Below, one piece after another: positions 14,067-15,368 of a DNA stretch of 15,368 nt; within the stretch, counting starts at the first letter, position 1, and every line of letters begins with the position of its first letter. The position numbers and the translations under genes were made by a program. The stretch is from NCBI GenBank assembly GCA_037969235.1, contig JBBKXA010000191.1:1-15368 (forward strand). Reading direction: 5' to 3'. The DNA comes from TMED27 sp037969235. Its GTDB lineage: Bacteria; Pseudomonadota; Alphaproteobacteria; Micavibrionales; Micavibrionaceae. The notes below the pieces were generated by a model, which was not told the DNA's origin, did no database searches, and was given only the letters and a program-made list of their open reading frames with translations.

Positions 14067-15368
14067 ATGGATCATAACGCTGATAAAGACCCCGACGACG
14101 ACCGCCCGATAAGGGAAAACACCACACGCACTAAAATTGCGCGGTATAGCAAAGTGTCCACCACGATGGCGGGCTTGGCCGTTAAAGTCGCAGGTGAGCG
14201 CTTTCTAGGCATTAAGATCGAACGCGATGAACACGCTAAAGCGTTAACCGCCGCGCTCGGCAACCTTAAAGGGCCTTTGATGAAGGTCGGACAAATTCTC
14301 GCAACCATCCCCGAAGCGCTTCCCCCCGAATACGCCAATGCGTTTCAGCAATTACAATCCGATGCTCCATCCATGGGGTGGCCATTTGTGCGCCGCCGTA
14401 TGAAAAATGAGCTTGGCGCAGATTGGGCGAGCAAATTCAAAACATTCGAACAAACCGCCGCCGCCGCCGCTAGCCTTGGCCAAGTCCATAAAGCAACATC
14501 ACACAATGATGAGTTATTGGCGTGCAAGCTCCAATATCCCGACATGCAAAGCGCCATTAATACCGACCTCAATCAGCTTAAAATCATTCTCGGCATCTAC
14601 GAACGTTACGATAATTCAATAAAAACGGCTGATATCCACGTTGAATTATCTGAACGTTTACGCGAAGAATTGGATTATGAGCGCGAAGCGCGGGCGACTA
14701 AAATGTATAGCTATATGCTTCGTGATGAACCCAACGTGCATGTGCCAACGGTGCATGATGAATTATCAACTGATCGCTTGCTGACATCTTCATGGCTTGA
14801 GGGGCGAAAAATCCTCACCTTTAAAGATGCCCCGCAAGAACAACGCAACGAAATCGCGCTCAATATGTTTCGCGCATGGTATGTGCCGCTTTATTTTTAC
14901 GGTGTCATACACGGCGATCCTCATCTCGGCAATTACACAGTGCGCGAGGATAATACGATTAATTTGCTCGATTTCGGTTGCATCCGCGTTTTTCCGCCCA
15001 AATTTGTCGGCGGGGTTATTGATTTATACAAAGCATTAATGAGCAACGACAACGCGTTGGCTGTTCATGCATATGAAACTTGGGGATTTAAAGACCTCAG
15101 CAAAGAACAAGTTGAAACGCTTAATATCTGGGCAAAATTTCTCTATGGCCCGATCATGGAGGATAAGGTCCGCGCCATCGGTCACGCAGATGGCGCGGTC
15201 TATGGTCGCGAAACCGCAGAAAAAGTACACGGAAAATTGCGGGATTTAGCCAAAGAACGAGGCGGAATATCCATTCCTCGTGAATTCGTATTTATGGATC
15301 GCGCAGCCCTTGGTTTAGGATCTGTATTCATTCACTTGGATGCGCACGTAAATTGGTATACACTATTT
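14067..15368 (+). CDS. ABC1/ADCK (UbiB/AarF-like) atypical kinase, 3' end cut by window
   Basis: The frame is open from the ATG at 14067 to the last base, giving 434 residues with no stop, so the C-terminus lies outside. The ABC1/ADCK/UbiB hallmarks are all present: the KxGQ motif at 73-76 ('LMKVGQ'), the Ala-rich loop 'AAAAASLGQVHKA' (131-143) that replaces the normal Gly-rich loop, the Lys of 'LACKLQYP' (Lys154), 'EELDYEREA' (200-208), the catalytic 'HGDPHLGN' (282-289, Asp284) and the metal-binding 'DFG' (302-304). Such proteins support coenzyme Q synthesis as ATPases on lipid intermediates. The neighbouring COQ9 favours this role, but the subfamily (UbiB itself or another ABC1 branch) is not certain, so no symbol is given. 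Confidence 0.93.
   Translation, partial: MDHNADKDPDDDRPIRENTTRTKIARYSKVSTTMAGLAVKVAGERFLGIKIERDEHAKALTAALGNLKGPLMKVGQILATIPEALPPEYANAFQQLQSDAPSMGWPFVRRRMKNELGADWASKFKTFEQTAAAAASLGQVHKATSHNDELLACKLQYPDMQSAINTDLNQLKIILGIYERYDNSIKTADIHVELSERLREELDYEREARATKMYSYMLRDEPNVHVPTVHDELSTDRLLTSSWLEGRKILTFKDAPQEQRNEIALNMFRAWYVPLYFYGVIHGDPHLGNYTVREDNTINLLDFGCIRVFPPKFVGGVIDLYKALMSNDNALAVHAYETWGFKDLSKEQVETLNIWAKFLYGPIMEDKVRAIGHADGAVYGRETAEKVHGKLRDLAKERGGISIPREFVFMDRAALGLGSVFIHLDAHVNWYTLF

Overview
The window looks like a chromosomal segment of an alphaproteobacterium. The strongest evidence is a heme cluster in the order hemC-hemD-Mic60/mitofilin-like-hemY, divergent from tsaD and gpsA. It is supported by a COQ9 homologue, an ABC1/ADCK (UbiB-like) kinase and a GapR (DUF2312) nucleoid protein, all typical of Alphaproteobacteria. 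GC content is moderate, with frequent A/T-rich intergenic sequence. I cannot place the organism below class level. A DotI/IcmL-like protein beside COQ9 hints at a host-associated or predatory lineage, but that is only inference. I see no insertion sequences, CRISPR array, tRNA, rRNA or phage genes.

Layout. (1) Positions 2-463: the 3' part of a DUF421/YetF-like gene with an added zinc-ribbon-like tail, noticeably AT-richer than its surroundings. (2) 553-1362: a rhomboid protease on the + strand, converging on hemY with a 3-bp gap. (3) 6561 down to 1366 (minus strand): a compact operon hemC, hemD, Mic60-like, hemY. Its genes are 1 to 17 bases apart. It joins two steps of tetrapyrrole synthesis to two inner-membrane scaffold-type proteins. 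(4) 6591-7643: tsaD, whose start lies only 29 bp from that of hemC on the opposite strand. (5) 7711-11960: gpsA, EVE-domain protein, EamA/DMT transporter and acs, probably one operon. EVE-EamA and EamA-acs overlap by 4 nt, and a plausible promoter precedes gpsA. (6) 11961-12223: a gene-free stretch that folds into a long rod-like RNA on the + strand (candidate small RNA), followed by the terminator of the opposing gapR. (7) 14008 down to 12224 (minus strand): COQ9, DotI/IcmL-like, gapR. (8) 14067 to the window end: an ABC1/ADCK kinase running off the edge, divergent from COQ9 across 58 bp that carry a perfect 8-bp inverted repeat.

Taken together, the genes serve core envelope and energy metabolism: heme precursors (hemC, hemD), probable cristae/envelope organisation (Mic60-like, HemY), ubiquinone synthesis (COQ9, ADCK kinase), phospholipid backbone supply (gpsA), acetate activation (acs), tRNA t6A modification (tsaD) and chromosome topology (GapR). 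The points most worth a second look are the helix-turn-helix domain on the front of the Mic60-like protein, the lone DotI/IcmL-like exported protein joined to COQ9, the unannotated rod-like RNA after acs, and the inverted repeat between COQ9 and the ADCK gene.
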